From: SURF-32 sp964648365
GTDB taxonomy: Bacteria; Planctomycetota; Phycisphaerae; UBA1845
Assembly: GCA_964648365.1 (NCBI GenBank)
Contig: CAZYLK010000086.1
Coordinates: 1 to 24,464 of the forward strand
Length of the DNA: 24,464 bases
Direction of reading: 5' to 3'
Notes under the pieces: generated by a model
Told to the model about the DNA's origin: nothing
What the model saw: only the letters and a program-made list of their open reading frames with translations
Database searches by the model: none
Shown here: piece by piece, positions 23,652 through 24,464 of the stretch
How positions within the stretch are numbered: position 1 is the stretch's first letter
How the letters are laid out: the number at the start of each line of letters is the position of its first letter
Position numbers and translations under genes: made by a program

Positions 23652-23702
23652 CTGAAGATGCACCTGGGGCTCCCCATGCTGGTCACACCTCACCAGCTTC
23701 AG
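23652..23702 (+). promoter_or_regulatory. Potentially structured leader of the 67-residue gene
   Basis: CTGAA (23652-23656) can pair with TTCAG (23698-23702), enclosing a GGG/CCC hairpin (23666-23675) and a GCTGGT/ACCAGC hairpin (23678-23697), a three-way-junction shape. It ends 4 nt before the Shine-Dalgarno. It could instead terminate the upstream operon. Confidence 0.3.
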
Positions 23703-23718
23703 CCGTGGAGGCACGACG

Positions 23719-23922
23719 ATGAGTAGCGATGGTCCGATCGTAGAGGAAGTCCGAAGGCGCCGCTGCGAGATCAGTTCACGTTTCGACGATGACATCGATC
23801 TGTACGGCAAGCACATTCAGGAGCTTCAGCAGAAGTACCGCCACCGGTTGGTCAGCCAGATCACCGTCGTCCCCGCGCGGCCGCAGGTCGCACCCCGCGG
23901 TCCAGCGCGCGACAAGGGCTGA
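23719..23922 (+). CDS. Small conserved-type protein (PIVEEVRRRR family-like)
   Basis: 67 residues. The N-terminus reads MSSDGPIVEEVRRRRCEISSRF, then DDDIDLYGKHIQELQQKYRHRL, followed by a Pro/Arg-rich tail. It resembles the many short planctomycete and cyanobacterial proteins starting with DPIVEEVRxxR and a following acidic helix. I know no established function for these; an antitoxin-like role has been a natural guess but no toxin partner is next to it. GGAGG lies 7 nt before the ATG, strong support that it is translated. It appears soluble and mostly helical. Confidence 0.72.
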   Translation: MSSDGPIVEEVRRRRCEISSRFDDDIDLYGKHIQELQQKYRHRLVSQITVVPARPQVAPRGPARDKG

Positions 23923-24089
23923 GCGGCCGGGCACGGGATTCCCGGCGGTCCACAGGATCCAGGCGGCGACGCGGTTTCGCCTCGCAACGGACGGCGCCGT
24001 GCTCAGGCCGCCGTTCAGCGCCCCGCATGGCCAGCCCCCCAGCTTGACCCGGCTCCGCACAGCGGCCTAGAATCGCATATGCAACGCGT

Positions 24090-24132
24090 GCCACGAGCGG
24101 TCCGGCGGCGATGGCCGGGGACTGCTCGTGGC
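24090..24132. terminator. Long stem-loop between convergent genes
   Basis: GCCACGAGC (24090-24098) and GCTCGTGGC (24124-24132) form a perfect 9-bp stem, and the GC-rich loop can pair further. In the plus direction it is followed by a moderately T-rich GCTTCCGTTTT. Its position between convergent genes suggests a shared terminator. The rest of 23923-24177 shows no gene. Confidence 0.5.
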
Positions 24133-24177
24133 GCTTCCGTTTTGGGGCACTTGCAGATCCGCGCGAATCCGGCGCCC

Positions 24178-24464
24178 TCATGTTTGCGCTTTCGTTGGGG
24201 AGCCGCGCGCGGGCGGAGGCCGTGCCCGGGTCACGGTCCAGAAGTCGTCGAAACAGCGCGGCCGGAGGCGCACGAAGCGTTCCCGCAGCACCGATTCGCC
24301 GTCATCGTCGCCATCGTCATCCCGGTCGCGATTTTGCGCTGCGTCCGTGGCGTCCGCCGTCCATTCCGGCGCATCGTCCCACAGGAACTCGGGGCCGGGC
24401 CACCCGTATGCGAGGTATAACCGAATTTCGTTGATGGCGGTCGGCAAAAAGGTGGCGTACTCTC
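24178..24464 (-). CDS. C-terminal end of an unrecognised protein (runs off the window)
   Basis: The minus-strand frame is open from the window edge to a TGA at 24180-24178. The translation begins EYATFLPTAINEIRLYLAYG, then WPGPEFLWDDAPEW, an Asp-rich stretch (NRDRDDDGDDDGES) and an Arg/Pro-rich end. The first part has natural protein composition with a GC-rich third position, which favours a real gene over chance. A TTG at 24447 could be a start, but there is no good Shine-Dalgarno in what is visible, so it more probably begins outside the window. Family and function are unknown. Confidence 0.5.
   Translation of the reverse strand, partial: EYATFLPTAINEIRLYLAYGWPGPEFLWDDAPEWTADATDAAQNRDRDDDGDDDGESVLRERFVRLRPRCFDDFWTVTRARPPPARGSPTKAQT

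Noticed and set aside
24079..24420. Plus-strand frame of 113 codons at the window end
   Set aside because: Arg/Pro-rich and opposite the more natural-looking minus-strand frame. It also crosses the stem-loop at 24090-24132.

Overview
This window is high-GC bacterial DNA with densely packed genes. The gene content points to a member of the Planctomycetota, possibly Phycisphaerae-like. It has an ECF-like sigma factor next to a Ser/Thr kinase fused to WD40 repeats, a sulfatase-fold enzyme, and several large secreted proteins: an FG-GAP repeat protein, a tail-fibre-like repeat protein, a trypsin-like protease and a short protein with a GGFWPG-type segment. The lineage call is inference from gene families only. 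No rRNA, tRNA, CRISPR array or intact mobile element was seen.

Layout. At 1-1397 (minus) is the C-terminally truncated end of an exported FG-GAP repeat protein, behind a good minus-strand promoter and a leader of about 310 nt. From 1911 to 5008 (plus) lie a sulfatase-fold hydrolase with Thr in place of the formylglycine Cys, and a putative zincin lipoprotein. metK (5270-6541) follows and ends in the only textbook intrinsic terminator of the window. An RND efflux pair (6894-11446; adaptor plus transporter overlapping by 4 nt, no outer-membrane channel gene) comes next. A ParD/ParE-like toxin-antitoxin module (11620-12196) has a near-consensus sigma70 promoter with a palindrome over its -35 box. 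A small zinc-ribbon membrane protein (12312-12926) follows.

From 18519 down to 13086 (minus) four exported proteins are encoded head to tail: a tail-fibre/hyalin-like repeat protein, a trypsin-like protease, a beta-lactamase-fold serine hydrolase and a short GGFWPG protein. Each stop codon is followed by a stem-loop without a U-tract. Divergent from this cluster are an ECF-like sigma factor (18666-19253) and a transmembrane kinase with 14 WD40 repeats (19492-22698), then a carboxypeptidase-regulatory-domain lipoprotein and a 67-residue conserved-type protein. The last 285 bases carry the C-terminal end of a further minus-strand gene.

The main unexplained signals are: (i) a two-cysteine C-terminal module shared, without gaps over 56 residues, by the FG-GAP protein and the 188-residue protein 12 kb away; (ii) a second, different C-terminal tail shared by the serine hydrolase and the protease; (iii) a perfect 12-bp inverted repeat placing the same motif in the leaders of both the secreted-protein cluster and the sigma-factor gene; and (iv) a REP-like palindrome within the coding sequence of the sulfatase. 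Together these suggest an exported-protein set with common C-terminal tags, possibly co-regulated with the adjacent sigma/kinase pair. That link is inference.
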